DNA of 64,000 nt from Zanthoxylum bungeanum (Eukaryota > Streptophyta > Magnoliopsida > Sapindales > Rutaceae), in NCBI GenBank assembly GCA_019454045.1, contig SKCR01033467.1:186001-250000 (forward strand), in the 5' to 3' direction. Below the pieces are notes generated by a model. The model saw nothing but the letters and a program-made list of their open reading frames with translations, ran no database searches and was not told where the DNA came from. Of the stretch, positions 48,237 to 60,044 are shown piece by piece; the stretch's first letter is position 1; each line of letters opens with the position of its first letter. A program made the position numbers and the translations under genes.

Positions 48237-49013
48237 TGTTGACGGTGGATTTTGGTCTCAGGGTAATATGGGAATATCACCTCCGAGGGAATCCTCCTTC
48301 AACTGTGAATTTGTTTGGTTATGGGGGACCAAAAGCAAACTTAGCGGAAAACAAGAAAATACGCCAATCAGACAAGGTGATTTAACGTGGTTCGGTGGAT
48401 TTTTGGGATCCGACCTACGTCCACGGGCAAGAACAGGGTGGTGCTTTTTATTACTCAAATACACTTTTCAAGCCTCTCTTTCGCTCTTACAGATTGGAAC
48501 TTTACAATTCGAATCTTTCACTCTTGTGATGATTTTCAGATGATTTCAACTTGTTCTCTACCCTCCTATTTATAATAAAAACAGGAATCAGACTCCTTCT
48601 CTTACAAGGGTTCCTAATTGAGTCAACCTCCTTCCGCCACAAGGTTTCCTAATTTCAAACTACCTTTACTTCCTTTATCCTATTAGGATATTAACTTATT
48701 ACTTTACCCCATTAAAGTAGGACAATTTATCCCTTTTCTACAAGAATAGGATGTTTTATCTTCTTGAGCACGCCTCGTCATGTGCTCGGTCTTCATGAGG
48801 TCGGTCATGATAGCCATTTGAACTGAGAATGTTGTTGTCGATCTGATAATGCCCGGTCATCCGATCTCAAGTGGTCGGCCATTTAGTATAAAGTGCTCGG
48901 CCTCTTACCGTCAAGTTGTCGGGTCGGCTTTAACAGTCTCGATCAATAGAGTTACCCCTTTTACCCCTGTCGTGTTGTTTAAATAACATAGTGCCCGAAA
49001 AACACCATCAACA
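48237..49013 (-). repeat. 3' LTR of the gag-only element (777 bp)
   Basis: Plus strand reads TGTTGACGGTGG...CACCATCAACA. I saw no difference from 54842-55618 in the blocks compared. Confidence 0.93.
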
Positions 49014-49410
49014 TCTGTCCCCTAGTTCTCGGTAACAACGAGTTTGTGAGTTGATGCCGGGAACTATAAAAAAAGATGGTGTGCTGATCGCCTTGCTGGT
49101 GGTCGCTCCAGAAATCACCGAGAAATTGTCTTTGCCATCAACTAAGTCTTATGTTTCTATCTTCATATCCTCGGTTTATTGGAGATGCTGACTCTATTCA
49201 GAATGATTCTCCACCTCAAAGCAAATTGCTTACTTGGGTCGTTCCATCAGGAGATGAAGTTCCTCTTGTTGTCCAAACTAAAAATGACTCATCCTCTGTA
49301 ATATATGTACCAGAGATTTGGGGGTCCTGACCCCTGACTGATCCAATCTCGATTGTGAGGAGAAAATTTTGCCTCTGAGCTAACGATGATGTGCTCGGTG
49401 GCATGTGATC
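49014..49410. other. 3' unique region of the gag-only element
   Basis: Non-coding sequence between the 82-bp array and the 3' LTR. It carries the polypurine tract at its left edge. No domain in any frame. Confidence 0.6.
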
Positions 49411-49429
49411 CTGTCTCGAGCTGTGAGAG

Positions 49430-51890
49430 ATGCTCGGGCCTGGGGGAACGTTACGTCCCCAGTCCGAAGGACTGACTCGGTGGGACGCAACCCGACCCCG
49501 AGCTGAGAACGACACTTGGACCTGAGGGAATGTTACGTCCCCAGTCCGAAGGGCTGACTCGGTGGGACGTACCTCGACCCCGAGCTGTGAAAGGCACTTG
49601 GACCTGAGGGAATGTTACGTCCCCAGTCCGAAGGGCTGACTCGGTGGGACGTACCCCGACCCCGAGCTGAGAAAGGCACTTGGACCTGGGGGAATGTTAC
49701 GTCCCCAGTCCGAAGGGCTGACTCGGTGGGACGTACCCCGACCCCGAGCTGAGAAAGGCACTTGGACCTGGGGGAATGTTACGTCCCCAGTCCGAAGGGC
49801 TGACTCGGTGGGACGTACCCCGACCCCGAGCTGAGAAAGGCACTTGGACCTGGGGGAATGTTACGTCCCCAGTCCGAAGGGCTGACTCGGTGGGACGTAC
49901 CCCGACCCCGAGCTGAGAAAGGTACTTGGACCTGGGGGAATGTTACGTCCTTAGACCGAAGGGCTGACTCGGTGGGACGCAACCCGACCCCGAGCAGAGA
50001 AAGGCACTTGGACGTGGGGGAATGTTACGTCCCTAGTCCGAAGGGCTGACTCGGTGGGACGCAACCCGACCCCGAGCAGAGAAAGGCACTTGGACTTGGG
50101 GGAATGTTACGTCCCTAGTCCGAAGGGCTGACTCGGTGGGACGCAACCCGACCCCGAGCTGAGAAAGGCACTTGGACTTGGGGGAATGTTACGTCCCTAG
50201 TCCGAAGGGCTGACTCGGTGGGATGCAACCCGATCCCGAGCTGAGAAAGGCACTTGGACTTGGGGGAATGTTACGTCCCCAGTCCGAAGGGCTGACTCGG
50301 TGGGACGTACCCCGACCCCGAGCTGAGAAAGGCACTTGGACCTGGGGGAATGTTATGTCCCCAGTTCGAAGGGCTGACTCGGTGGGACGTACCCCGACCC
50401 CGAGCTGAGAAAGGCACTTGGACCTGGGGGAATGTTACGTCCTTAGACCGAAGGGCTGACTCGGTGGGACGCAACCCGACCCCGAGCAGAGAAAGGCACT
50501 TGGACTTGGGGGAATGTTACGTCCCTAGTCCGAAGGGCTGACTCGGTGGGACGCAACCCGACCCCGAGCAGAGAAAGGCACTTGGACTTGGGGGAATGTT
50601 ACGTCCCTAGTCCGAAGGGCTGACTCGGTGGGACGCAACCCGACCCCGAGCTGAGAAAGGCACTTGGACTTGGGGGAATGTTACGTCCCTAGTCCGAAGG
50701 GCTGACTCGGTGGGATGCAACCCGATCCCGAGCTGAGAAAGGCACTTGGACTTGGGGGAATGTTACGTCCCCAGTCCGAAGGGCTGACTCGGTGGGACGT
50801 ACCCTGACCCCGAGCTGAGAAAGGCACTTGGACCTGGGGGAATGTTATGTCCCCAGTTCGAAGGGCTGACTCGGTGGGACGTACCCCGACCCCGAGCTGA
50901 GAAAGCACTTGGACCTGGGGGAATGTTACGTCCTTAGACCGAAGGGCTGACTCGGTGGGACGCAACCCGACCCCGAGCAGAGAAAGGCACTTGGACTGGG
51001 GGAATGTTACGTCCCTAGTCCGAAGGGCTGACTCGGTGGGACGCAACCCGACCCCGAGCTGAGAAAGGCACTTGGACTTGGGGGAATGTTACGTCCCTAG
51101 TCCGAAGGGCTGACTCGGTGGGATGCAACCCGATCCCGAGCTGAGAAAGGCACTTGGACCTGGGGGAATGTTATGTCCCCAGTTCGAAGGGCTGACTCGG
51201 TGGGACGTACCCTGACCCCGAGCTGAGAAAGGCACTTGGACCTGGGGGAATGTTATGTCCCCAGTTCGAAGGGCTGACTCGGTGGGACGTACCCCGACCC
51301 CGAGCTGAGAAAGGCACTTGGACCTGGGGGAATGTTACGTCCTTAGACCGAAGGGCTGACTCGGTGGGACGCAACCCGACCCCGAGCAGAGAAAGGCACT
51401 TGGACTTGGGGGAATGTTACGTCCCTAGTCCGAAGGGCTGACTCGGTGGGACGCAACCCGACCCCGAGCTGAGAAAGGCACTTGGACTTGGGGGAATGTT
51501 ACGTCCCTAGTCCGAAGGGCTGACTCGGTGGGATGCAACCCGATCCCGAGCTGAGAAAGGCACTTGGACCTGGGGGAATGTTATGTCCCCAGTTCGAAGG
51601 CTGACTCGGTGGGACGCAACCCGACCCCGAGCTGAGAAAGGCACTTGGACTTGGGGGAATGTTACGTCCCTAGTCCGAAGGGCTGACTCGGTGGGATGCA
51701 ACCCGATCCCGAGCTGAGAAAGGCACTTGGACCTGGGGGAATGTTATGTCCCCAGTTCGAAGGGCTGACTCGGTGGGACGTACCCCGACCCCGAGCTGAG
51801 AAAGGCACTTGGACCTGGGGGAATGTTACGTCCCCAGTCCGAAGGGCTGACTCGGTGGGACGTATCCCGACCCGAGCTAAATAACCAAGC
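49430..51890. repeat. 82-bp tandem repeat array, about 30 copies
   Basis: The word TGTTACGTCC recurs at 49531, 49613, 49695, 49777, 49859 and so on, a period of 82 bp. Each unit holds CGAAGGGCTGACTCGGTGGG, CCCGACCCCGAGC and GGCACTTGGACCTGGGGGAA. Unit types differ by GTACC/GCAACC, CCAGTCC/TTAGACC and GCTGAG/GCAGAG. Blocks of types recur about 492 bp (6 units) and 900 bp (11 units) apart, showing higher-order duplication. Single-base losses near 50905, 50995 and 51598 and the non-multiple-of-3 period show the array is not coding. Confidence 0.95.
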
Positions 51891-52241
51891 GGCCTCGGCG
51901 GAACGAAATCCAGCCCCGAACCGAATAAACAAGTGGCTTTGGCGGAACGAAATCCAGACCCGAGCCGATTAATCCCTGGGACTTATTCAGAAGGGAAGTG
52001 AATCAACCTTTGAAGCCCTACCGAATCTGGCATGGGCGTCCCTCTACCAGACCGGCGAAAAAATAAAAACAAAACCTTTGAAGGTAAAATCAAAAGGTGG
52101 GGGTGACTTAGCACTTGTCCCAAAGTAAAACTTTTCACAAGTGTAAACAACAGCACGGATGCCTCGAAACAGCGTCCTGCCCGAGGCCTCCAAAACACAA
52201 TTCTGAATCTTTCAATTCAGTGTCCCGGCGAACCAGGATTC

Positions 52242-52676
52242 GGATCAGAAGAGCGTATGAACGGTAAGGGCACATCCTCTACACGTCGGTTCGCTCGGGA
52301 GCCTGTGTATTGTATGAGGGCTCCTCCTTACCACGCTGGAGTAGGCACACGCCACAGGGGTATACGCCTCCCCGTGCTGTGCCTCCCGCGGATCCGGATG
52401 ATGAATGGATCAAAGAGTGTCCGGGATACTAAGGGTATGTTCCTCCTTAGGCCCGGTATCACTGGAGTTAGCAATCGTCACGGGGGTGTCATTATCCCTC
52501 GTGCTATGCTTTCCCACGGATCCATTACATCGGGCAGGTGAGGATCAGAAGAGTGTTCGACACATTAAGGGCATGTTCCTCCTTATGTTCGGTAACACTG
52601 GAGTAAGCAATCGCCACAGGGGTATCATCCCTCCCTGTGCTATGCTTCTCACGGATCCGTTACATCGGGTATGTCC
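52242..52676. repeat. Second tandem family in the gag-only element, three units
   Basis: Units begin at the GGATCA word at 52242, 52407 and 52542 (165 and 135 bp). Shared blocks are 'agtgt(c/t)cg', 'catgttcctcctta', 'actggagt(a/t)agcaatcg' and 'cacggatcc(g/a)ttacatcggg'. The first unit is the most diverged. No coding capacity. Confidence 0.75.
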
Positions 52677-52679
52677 CTG

Positions 52680-53060
52680 AGGACCCCGAGCTAGAGAGAT
52701 ACTTTGCTCTGGGGGAATGTTCCGTCCCCAGACTAATGAGCATGTCTCGGTGGGACGTAACCCGACCCCGAGCTGAAAGAGGTACTTGGCTCTGGGGGAA
52801 TGTCCCGTCCCCAGACCAATATGCATGACTCGGTGGGACGTAACCCGACCCCGAGCTGAATATGGCCTCGGCGGAACGAAATCCAGCCCCGAGCTGATTA
52901 ATGAAGGGGCCTCGGCGGAACGCAATCCAGCCCCGAGCCGAAAGACGTACTTGGCTCTGAGGGAGTGTTCTGTCCTCAGACCAACGTGCATGACTCGGTG
53001 GGACGTAGCCCGATCCCGAGCCGGATAACTGAATGACCTCGGTGGGGCAAGGTCAAGCCC
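52680..53060. repeat. Diverged relatives of the 82-bp unit plus 45-bp CGGCGGAACG units
   Basis: Units such as CTGGGGGAATGTTCCGTCCC and GACTCGGTGGGACGTAACCC at 52700-52860 and about 52950-53025 are clearly related to the 82-bp array but differ from each other. They alternate with CCTCGGCGGAACG blocks, also seen at 51888-51970. This looks like the older source from which the homogeneous array was amplified. Confidence 0.75.
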
Positions 53061-53229
53061 CGAGCTGCCCAAGTCTTTATTGCTTGGTCGTTTCTTTTTG
53101 TATTTAGGTGCTAAGTTTGTCCCCGATTTTTGAGTAGGTCTTTCTATTTATGTTTTAAGAAAGTGGCCGAGAACCTTCTTTTGAAAGGAGAAAGTTTTAT
53201 TTATGTTTTTGGGGACAAACTGCCCTCTT

Positions 53230-54789
53230 TCAGTTGAATTGGCGGCCACATGCCCTTTGTCTGGTCGTCATAACCTCGTGGTCAATGTATTTGCTCAGAT
53301 ATCCGTTTCTTGCTAGGTCTTCCATCTGCTCTCGCAGATCTTTACATCCGTCCGTTGCATGTCCTCTGGAGTTGTGGTGTACACAATAAGCCTTTTGGTT
53401 CCTCTTGTCCGGGGGAAACCTTCGTTGGTCGGGTTCTACTAAGAGGCCTTTCCCCTGGATCTCCATGATAATTTGTCCCAGTGGTTTCTTTAGGGGAATG
53501 TATGCATCTTCCCCGACCACATGGTTTACTTGGGTTGGCGCCCTTCTCTCTTGATTGTCCCGGTGCAGTGGCTTGAATTCTTTGTACTTCGGGAGTGGTC
53601 TTCTGGATTCTCTTTCTGTTCGGCGGGGAGCACCCTCCCTTGCTGTTCTTTCTCTGATAGTGTTCCCTTTTCGGGATACTTTCTCTTCGTTCTCCAATGA
53701 AACGAATTTTCGGGCCACCTCCAGAGCGGTGGCGTAGTCCGGGGTGTCTTGGATCCTTAGATGGGTCCATAGCCTTCCGACTTTCAAGGCTCCCTTCAGG
53801 CTTTCCAGGGCCTCGGGGGATTCATACCCTCCGACTTCGAGTACCATAGTATGGTATCTTTCAATAAATATCTTCAGAGGTTCATCGTCTCCTTGCTTCA
53901 TGAGCCGGAGTTCTCCAATCGTCTTTCTGGGGACACAAGCCCCCTTGAAGTGTCGTATGAATGACTTCTTCAGTTGTGTGAAGCTGCTGATGCTTCTTGG
54001 GGCTAAGCTCCTGTACCATAGAATGGCTGGTCCGGCCAGAGTTAGGGGGAATACTTTGCAGATGGCGTCCCCTGTTACCCCTTGCACCTCCATCAGCAGG
54101 GTGAAACTTTCAATGTGGGTTTTAGGGTCGGTATGGCCCTTGTACGGTGTCATGGTCGGCATGTTAAATCTCTTCGGGAATTTCTCCGATTTTATTTCCT
54201 CCGTGAGGGGGGACTCATCTTTGACGTCCTGGATATCCCCTCTGTTTGCGTTGGGGTATACTCCCCATTTGACCAGCTCCTCCCGTAACCAAGATTTCAT
54301 ACCGCTGTCCCTGGTTCCATGCCGCCCTCTGAGGTTTCTTTTCTTTCTGCTATCTTGGGAGCGGCGTTTCTCAGGGTCGGCGTCGTCCCGCACCTCTTCG
54401 GTATGTTCTTTTCCTCTCCTCCGGGTACTGTGAGGGCTATCGTAGGAGGGATCTGGTGATGATTTGTCATCTTCCTCCTCCCATGTGTCCTCGGTTTGGG
54501 AATCCCTTTGTACTACCACGGATCTCACCCTGTAGGGTTCCCTCCTTTGAGGTCTGTCGTCTTCGCTTGTATCAACAATTCTCTTTCCTTCCGCTATCTC
54601 ACTCCTTCGCCGGCTAGTCCCGGCCTCGAATTTTCCGTCGCGTGCTCCTTCCATCCTTTCCAACCGGTCTACTATGGTTTTTAGTAGAGTTTGGTTTTCC
54701 TCCCTTTCCTTCCTAAGGTTTTCCTCGATCTTTTCCATCCATTCCGCAGCCGAGCCCCCTGATGATTGGTGGCTTCCGTCTTCCGCCAT
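53230..54789 (-). CDS. Intact Gag of a non-autonomous Tat-like LTR retrotransposon
   Basis: 519 aa from the ATG at 54789 (MAEDGSHQSSGGSAAEWMEK); upstream codons run into the primer site and LTR. A predicted coiled coil lies at about 15-48, followed by a charged, Arg/Glu-rich region to about 190. The Retrotrans_gag core is at about 215-370 (MTPYKGHTDPKTHIESFTLL, then FPLTLAGPAILWYRSL and LKKSFIRHF). Near the C-terminus is YCVHHNSRGHATDGCKDL, the C-x2-H-x4-H-x4-C-like variant knuckle typical of Tat-lineage gags. It ends at a normal stop with no protease or pol behind it. Gag forms the cytoplasmic particle that packages element RNA. The full-length open frame suggests the protein still matters for mobility. 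Confidence 0.88.
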   Translation of the reverse strand: MAEDGSHQSSGGSAAEWMEKIEENLRKEREENQTLLKTIVDRLERMEGARDGKFEAGTSRRRSEIAEGKRIVDTSEDDRPQRREPYRVRSVVVQRDSQTEDTWEEEDDKSSPDPSYDSPHSTRRRGKEHTEEVRDDADPEKRRSQDSRKKRNLRGRHGTRDSGMKSWLREELVKWGVYPNANRGDIQDVKDESPLTEEIKSEKFPKRFNMPTMTPYKGHTDPKTHIESFTLLMEVQGVTGDAICKVFPLTLAGPAILWYRSLAPRSISSFTQLKKSFIRHFKGACVPRKTIGELRLMKQGDDEPLKIFIERYHTMVLEVGGYESPEALESLKGALKVGRLWTHLRIQDTPDYATALEVARKFVSLENEEKVSRKGNTIRERTAREGAPRRTERESRRPLPKYKEFKPLHRDNQERRAPTQVNHVVGEDAYIPLKKPLGQIIMEIQGKGLLVEPDQRRFPPDKRNQKAYCVHHNSRGHATDGCKDLREQMEDLARNGYLSKYIDHEVMTTRQRACGRQFN

Positions 54790-54841
54790 TGTCTTACTAC
54801 GCGAGCTGCTTTTTGTTGAGTTCCCCACAGACGGCGCCAAC

Positions 54842-55618
54842 TGTTGACGGTGGATTTTGGTCTCAGGGTAATATGGGAATATCACCTCCGAGGGAATCCT
54901 CCTTCAACTGTGAATTTGTTTGGTTATGGGGGACCAAAAGCAAACTTAGCGGAAAACAAGAAAATACGCCAATCAGACAAGGTGATTTAACGTGGTTCGG
55001 TGGATTTTTGGGATCCGACCTACGTCCACGGGCAAGAACAGGGTGGTGCTTTTTATTACTCAAATACACTTTTCAAGCCTCTCTTTCGCTCTTACAGATT
55101 GGAACTTTACAATTCGAATCTTTCACTCTTGTGATGATTTTCAGATGATTTCAACTTGTTCTCTACCCTCCTATTTATAATAAAAACAGGAATCAGACTC
55201 CTTCTCTTACAAGGGTTCCTAATTGAGTCAACCTCCTTCCGCCACAAGGTTTCCTAATTTCAAACTACCTTTACTTCCTTTATCCTATTAGGATATTAAC
55301 TTATTACTTTACCCCATTAAAGTAGGACAATTTATCCCTTTTCTACAAGAATAGGATGTTTTATCTTCTTGAGCACGCCTCGTCATGTGCTCGGTCTTCA
55401 TGAGGTCGGTCATGATAGCCATTTGAACTGAGAATGTTGTTGTCGATCTGATAATGCCCGGTCATCCGATCTCAAGTGGTCGGCCATTTAGTATAAAGTG
55501 CTCGGCCTCTTACCGTCAAGTTGTCGGGTCGGCTTTAACAGTCTCGATCAATAGAGTTACCCCTTTTACCCCTGTCGTGTTGTTTAAATAACATAGTGCC
55601 CGAAAAACACCATCAACA
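54842..55618 (-). repeat. 5' LTR of the gag-only element (777 bp)
   Basis: Same length and apparently the same sequence as the left LTR. Adjacent to the primer-binding site. The TATA-like region (TTATTATAAATAGG on the minus strand) is near 55175. Confidence 0.93.
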
Positions 55619-55689
55619 ACTTGTATAATAAGATTTTAGGGATTATCCTTTTATCCTTTTATCAGATCATCTTAAAATATCGATTTTTA

Positions 55690-55857
55690 TTTATTTTTTT
55701 TTTGAAACGATGGAAACTCCTCCACCAAACCACCCATTATGGGCCACGACGCAGGTAAAACCACCGGCTGTCCCAGGTTATTACAAGAAGTGCACCCCCT
55801 GGATTCGAACCCAGAACCTCAAGGTGAGATCCTGGACCCTACACCACCAAGCCACAC
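55690..55857 (-). mobile_element. SINE family A copy
   Basis: T-run at 55693-55703, GAAACGATGGAAACTCCTCC, 'ggattcgaacccagaacctcaagg' (B box on the minus strand), and ACCCTACACCACCAAGCCAC. No TSD found. Confidence 0.8.
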
Positions 55858-58129
55858 ATCATACATCAACATGGTGATTTATTATATATGATCATAACAT
55901 ACAATAAAATTGGCTCTGATGCCATGTTAAATAAACCAAGATCAAACCCATAAACAAATCGACTTATTTATGATCATAATATATGAGTAATTCTTTATTG
56001 TAACAGAAGCGTGAGTGACGTGATACTACCGACAAATTAGTAAATAACATATATGATTTAATATCCATATTTTTAGTTATTTTTTAATATTTTAGCACGT
56101 GTGCTAATGAATTATTGGATTATTATATAAATGACGTGGTACCTCTGTTGTATCGTAGCTTTTCTACTTAATATACATACAAATGGTTTGATATTCGCAA
56201 AATCAAACTTAAGAAAAAATAAAAGAAAACGCTTTTCCTTTATTTTCTTTTTCCAGCACACGTTTTTGTTTCTTGTTGTTGTTTTGTTCTTGTTATATTT
56301 TATTTTGATCAAAATCTCAATCCCATAAAAACAACAATCCTTGCTCACGGTTTATGCTTTCTAAAAAACATTTTGTTTTTTAAAAGGATTTTGTTTTTAT
56401 CAAAACTATAGTAAAGCAAATCCATTTAAGGATTTAATTTTAATTTCAAAAAAATCCTTTAACATTTATCTCATAATTTATCAAGATAATTCATTAAAAT
56501 TAATTTTCAAAATTTCAACTTTTGAAATATTATCTTATTAATTAAAATTTAATTAATCAAATTAATTAAATATTAATTTTCATAAATTAATAAATAGATA
56601 CATTATCTATTGATAAATATATTATGACAATTTTTGTCATAATTTCAAACAAGAGTTATATTGAATCATTAGAGTGTAAAATAATTCATAATTATTTTAT
56701 ATAATTCACAACTATTTTTCTTCGCAATTATAATCGTTCAAACAGTGATAGAAGACGACGAGGGGACTGATGAAATTATAATTATAAGCTCCAATAATTC
56801 CGTCGATTAATTATAAACTCTTTTATTAATTAAACGAAATCATTAATTCTTGAGTAACTCCACTAAATACTCAGAATTGCACTCTCAGAATTATAGAATT
56901 AATTACTCAAAGTATTCTTCCATTGATATAGTCATTACCTATGCAGTGATCTTCCATAACAGATTCGTAAAGGAGTTAGGTATAAAATATTCGTTAACCT
57001 CTCCAATTACATATTTCTTTTTGACTTTCATTAGTTATCAAGTGAACAATTAATTCATAAACTAACAAACAAGAAAATCTTATGAACAAACAAACAAGAG
57101 AATCTTATGAACAGATTTCATTGTATCAGGTTAGCATTCTCAGCTATTCATTCAACTCATTCCCAAAATACAAGGTTTACGAAATGTAATAAATACAAAG
57201 CCATACCGAATAAATTAAAGAATAAATTAATATGATAGATGAGTCTGCTAAATACAATGAATTAAGATCATCACATATATGACCATCATTATGATAAAAT
57301 TGATGTTTTTTATTTAACGGAAATTATTATAATCTTTTCAATTTTATCTGGTCATGTCCAATATAATCTTATTATATAAAATACATTCATTTGTATGTCT
57401 CTATATAATATAGTATGGATTATGATTTTGGATTTGAAGATTCTCAACTTCAAATCATAATCATGGACAAATTTTATAAAGCAAATCAAAATGCATACAT
57501 GGAATAAAATTGAATCATTAATTTATTAATCAATCATATTTCGAACACATTTATTTATCGGGCATAAAAATATCAACAATCACAAGCTTGACAATTTACA
57601 TTCTCAATTAGCTGGATGATTAGGTTTCTCTGTTCACTTTTTTCACAAGTTACGTCCAGGCTGGACCAACATATAGCAACTATTTTTGGAACTTGGGCCC
57701 TTAGAAAAATAACAATAATGTTTTTATTTTCTGTCTCAGGAAATGGGGTCTAAGGGAAACTTCGGACACCACTATTCCATGGACCCCAAACCAGCATTGC
57801 TTCAAAGAAAAAAAATTACAGTAAAGTGTTTGATGGAAATAACAAAAAATTCAAAAAGCAAAGTAAGTAGATTGGAGTTTTTAATTAATCATGTATTTTT
57901 TATTTTTTATTTTTATCGTTGGTGGGTATTTTTGCATTCTACTGAGCCGGTTTTGGTCATAGACAGATTAAGCGATCGGTTGATTTTTTTTATTATAATT
58001 TTTAAATTACTAAAAATAAAAGAGATCAATTTTTATTATAATATTTTATTATGAATATACGCTTCAAAATGTAAAAATAATTTAAATCCCCGAGAATATC
58101 AAAATCGACTTATATTAGGGCTTTAGTTT

Positions 58130-58287
58130 TTGTTTTTGTTTTTTAAAATCTTTGAAAATTTTGCTATTAAATTATCCATTCCGGACTTAAGCATAATAGG
58201 TAAAACCATCGGTTATCACATGCTCTTAAAAAAAATCACTTCTATTAAATTTTGAATCTCACACCACCAAATCATGTCCATTTAAAA
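58130..58287 (-). mobile_element. SINE family A, degenerate copy with TSD
   Basis: GCTTTAGTTT at 58120-58129 and 58288-58297. 'ttccggacttaagc', 'taaaaccatcggttatcaca' and 'tcacaccaccaaatcatgtcc' follow the family order. Confidence 0.65.
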
Positions 58288-60044
58288 GCTTTAGTTTATA
58301 ACAAAGAAACTAGAAAAGGGAAAAGGGGAAAATAAAAATGAATGATAACATAACATGATAGGGGTGATTTGAACTAGATAGTGCTATAATAATGGTTTCT
58401 GACAAATCTACCAAATAGTCCTTGTAAAATTAAATTGTACAAAATTATTAGGTTTTTTCTGAAGGAAGAATAGGTAGCTATATAACATCACTGTTAGTGG
58501 ACCCATATGCTTCTTTGGGGGCAGTGCATGAATTAGTGGGAAGTTTAAATTAAGGGTCATGTTAATTAATATTGATGTTCTAAATGCACTCATTAATGAT
58601 TCATTTTATAAAATTTTTACATCATTTTTACAGGAAATGTAAAAAATTGTCAAAATATTAATTTATTTTTATTTTTTCCCATGAAAATTTTCTAAAAATA
58701 TATCTTTAATTAAAAATATCCTTAAAATACTCGTTACCATTTTCCTTAAATTAAAATTAAGATTGTTCAATGAAATGTCACAAGTCATAACTAAGCAACA
58801 ACCAAACCAACAGCTAGCAAAAACCTGTAGTTATATCATTTGATACAGGATTTGCTTGAAAGAAAGCCATCAATGTGATTGTTGTTTGTTTTTGTAATGG
58901 CTTAACTACCTTTAATAATGGACTGTTGTAGGGCTATCAACCCCATGTGGTGGGTTATAATAATAATAATTTGTAAAATAAAATCATGAGAAATTTAATT
59001 AAATTAAATTAAAAGAAAAAATATGATTGATGATGATCAGGAAGAAATTAAACAATAGGTTCACAATAAACCCAACATTCGTTACAAAAATTCTGAGTTT
59101 TTTTTTTTTTTTTTTAAATGTGTCTTGGTAAATATACATGATTTCTCATTAAATGGGTGATAAGTTACTTTCTTCCTACATGAATTTGAGTCCCTTTGTA
59201 TAAGAAAAATTATCTTTTAAATATTTTTAAAAAATTGGCTCGTTTTGAATTGAAATCTTCAAGTTGTGTCATAAAAGAATTGATTTGAACCATAAGCACA
59301 ATATAAAATGTTATCGATCCTAATGGGTATGAGTTGGTGATTATCATATTTTAAATTCGAATTTAGGAGGTGCATTGGTTTCCAACGTTTTCAAAAAAAA
59401 AATCTATACTATACCCAACCGATGTCGGAGTTTTCTTAACATTTTTTTTTTTTTTGGTTAGGTTCAGGCCGTCTGAAATGTGCTGCAAAGAAATGGGACA
59501 AGAAACAATAAATTTAAAGTCATAATAAGAAACCAATTAATATTAAAAATTAAGACATACAAGAATCTGATATATAAAATCGTGTATATGATGAAAATCA
59601 ACCATTCAATCTTCATCCTCAAACTTAAAAGATAAGGCCGGAAACCTCAAACATGTACCATTTCCAGTGCTGATTGGAGAAAAAATGTTCTTATAATATA
59701 ACATCACTTGTTCTATTTTTAGAATATGTAAGAGTATATATCCTAAAATCAGTTATCAATCACATGAATGTTTCTGCGTTAATCCCAAAATCTTACAAAA
59801 CTAACTGAAAAACTTCAAAATTCCGGACATATAATTAAATTTGAAGTAATAAGTTGGAAAATATTTAAATTTAGTGTAAATTTTGCACCAAATATAAAGA
59901 TGTCATCGGGATTGCACTTAAGGTTCACCATTATCATGCCAACCAAAAGACTTGTTAAAAGTTGCAAAAATTAAAATTAAAATTTATTGTATTTAAACAG
60001 TTGCCCCTTAATTTAAAAATTAGAGCAACAAGATGAAGATTAAA

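Larger units (their letters stand above)
48237..55618 (-). mobile_element. Gag-only LTR retrotransposon (TR-GAG-like, Tat-type) with satellite array
   Basis: A 7.4-kb minus-strand element. Two 777-bp LTRs look identical, and ACTTG TSDs lie at 48232-48236 and 55619-55623. The minus-strand primer-binding site is TTGGCGCCGTCTGTGGGGA, next to the LTR at 54841. The polypurine tract AGGGGACAGA lies beside the LTR at 49013. In element order the internal region has one gag ORF, a degenerate repeat zone, a 135-165 bp repeat family, an 82-bp tandem array of about 2.45 kb, and a short unique 3' region. No protease, integrase, RT or RNase H was seen. It must use enzymes supplied in trans, and the matching LTRs point to very recent movement. 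A solo LTR of the same family is at 26856. Confidence 0.9.
55624..60044. other. Repeat-rich spacer, no gene seen
   Basis: Holds SINEs at 55690 and 58130, a copy of a dispersed repeat at 56030-56135, and long A/T-rich stretches. Short ORFs (for example 57743-58054) have no recognisable domain. Confidence 0.55.

Noticed and set aside
49216..51932. Many 60-120 aa ORFs on both strands in the 82-bp array
   Set aside because: The period is not a multiple of three, single-base losses break the frames, and the same peptides recur only because the DNA repeats.
53744..54433. 229-aa plus-strand ORF opposite gag
   Set aside because: Antisense to an intact Retrotrans_gag frame, with no recognisable domain.
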